From the NCBI GenBank assembly GCA_963828385.1, contig CAWHEF010000002.1, positions 1,736,001 to 1,800,000 on the forward strand: a stretch of 64,000 nucleotides of DNA, given 5' to 3'. A program made the position numbers and the translations under genes. Shown in pieces: positions 63,599 through 64,000 of the stretch (position 1 is its first letter; every line of letters begins with the position of its first letter). The DNA comes from Bog-756 sp963828385. Its GTDB lineage: Bacteria > Actinomycetota > Acidimicrobiia > Acidimicrobiales > RAAP-2. Under the pieces are notes generated by a model. The model made no database searches. It had not been told where the DNA came from and saw nothing but the letters and a program-made list of their open reading frames with translations.

Positions 63599-63804
63599 AG
63601 CCGACGGACCTCCTCCATCGCATCGTCATTCACGGGACCGTTCGCCTCTCGCATCTCCGCCAGAAGCTCGGACAGGGCATCCCGACGAAGCTGTCGGCGA
63701 ACAGCCTCGTTCACGTAGGCGGACAGACCACGCCCCCCGACACGTTCACGGGTCTGCGCCAGTACCTCCGCATCCAGACTCATGGACACCTTCGCTACGG
63801 GCAT
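63556..63804 (-). CDS. VapB-like antitoxin
   Basis: 82 residues from ATG 63804. The N-terminal VAKVSMSLDAEVLAQTRERVGGRGLSAYVNEAVRRQL (in pieces: VAKVSMSLDAEVL, GLSAYVNEAVRRQL) is a ribbon-helix-helix fold. An acidic C-terminal segment (EVRRLWPGPVDEV) would bind the toxin. Located ahead of the toxin on the same strand and overlapping it by 43 nt, unusual for a tight coupling but common in TA operons. Confidence 0.85.
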   Translation of the reverse strand: MPVAKVSMSLDAEVLAQTRERVGGRGLSAYVNEAVRRQLRRDALSELLAEMREANGPVNDDAMEEVRRLWPGPVDEVASRSA

Positions 63805-63812
63805 ACCCCTAT

Positions 63813-63827
63813 CCTACTTGAAGTAGG
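63813..63827 (-). promoter_or_regulatory. Palindromic operator before vapB
   Basis: CCTACTT-G-AAGTAGG is a perfect 7-bp inverted repeat 8 nt upstream of the ATG at 63804. RHH antitoxins bind such dyads to autoregulate. On the minus strand TAGGAT lies next to it and may be the -10, so bound repressor would block RNA polymerase. Binding is inferred from position. Confidence 0.65.
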
Positions 63828-63889
63828 AAGAATGCGTGTCGCTTCGAGGGGACTCCCGGCAGTGAGGCTGTGACGAGAATGGGCGGCGG

Positions 63890-64000
63890 TCAGTTCGTGC
63901 GCCGGCGGCGGAGGAAAGGGTCTCTCAGCGCGTCGGAGACATAGGTGTTGCCGTCGTCGGCGACGGTCCGACCCGGGGCGACGATCTGATCGATCCGGTC
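63890..64000 (-). CDS. 3' end of an aldo/keto reductase-like gene (truncated by window)
   Basis: Only the last 36 codons are visible, DRIDQIVAPGRTVADD and a basic RRRRTN end, stop TGA at 63890. The DxIDxIVxPG pattern resembles the C-terminus of actinobacterial aldo/keto reductases. Family assignment rests on this alone. Confidence 0.4.
   Translation of the reverse strand, partial: DRIDQIVAPGRTVADDGNTYVSDALRDPFLRRRRTN

Overview
The window reads as one chromosomal segment of a high-GC Gram-positive bacterium (Actinomycetota). Codons are strongly GC-biased, GTG and TTG starts are frequent, and many genes overlap by 1-4 nt. The gene order ftsK / RNase J / dapA ... dapB ... M16 peptidase / pnp / rpsO, together with miaB-miaA-dapF-hflX, is typical of the phylum. 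An F420-type nitroreductase-fold protein and a MurL/MurD pair fit this. An acidimicrobial-type lineage is my guess; the sequence alone does not settle it.

Layout. (1) 1-15.7 kb, almost all minus strand: hflX (cut by the window edge), dapF, miaA, miaB, thrB, a D,D-carboxypeptidase, ftsK, RNase J, dapA, a ferritin-like diiron protein with a TetR regulator, a second TetR, and dapB. This is a lysine/DAP, cell-wall and RNA-modification block. (2) 15.7-19.9 kb, plus strand: an intergenic region rich in hairpins, then two exported low-complexity repeat proteins, one Pro/Val/Ala-rich and one Ser/Gly/Asn-rich, ending in a strong hairpin. (3) 19.9-25 kb, minus strand: M16 peptidase, pnp, rpsO and a 1-Cys peroxiredoxin. 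(4) 25.2-27.4 kb, plus strand: a MazEF-type toxin-antitoxin pair, an enoyl-CoA hydratase-like protein and a HAD phosphatase. (5) 27.5-42.6 kb: a cell-surface glycan region with a kinase-flippase fusion, two glycosyltransferases, a Wzm/Wzt-type exporter, an embedded clpP, a methyltransferase, and three large polytopic membrane proteins, two of them tandem paralogues. (6) 42.7-50.5 kb: an Ntn hydrolase, tRNA-Leu, an F420-type protein, acyl-CoA/ketone metabolism genes, and a MurL-MurD2 pair that would make the D-glutamate stem residue by epimerising the dipeptide. (7) 50.7-64 kb: aldo/keto reductases, a DsbA-fold protein, acetate uptake plus acetyl-CoA synthetase, a CPA2-type antiporter, a deacetylase, a biotin-carrier/carboxyltransferase fusion, a cupin, pantothenate kinase, a VapBC pair and a partial gene at the right edge.

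Caveat on quality. Many conserved genes (dapF, miaA, a TetR gene, pnp, the peroxiredoxin, mazF, murD, the deacetylase and both repeat genes) carry single-base frame breaks, often in G/C runs. pnp alone has at least seven. This pattern points to residual sequencing or assembly indels rather than mass pseudogenisation, so I annotate these genes over their full reconstructed extent and say where each frame breaks.

How the genes work together. The dap genes and MurL/MurD2 feed peptidoglycan precursors, the carboxypeptidase trims peptidoglycan, and FtsK couples division to chromosome segregation. The glycan block probably builds and exports a surface polysaccharide. The two repeat proteins look like extracellular or wall-associated structural components.
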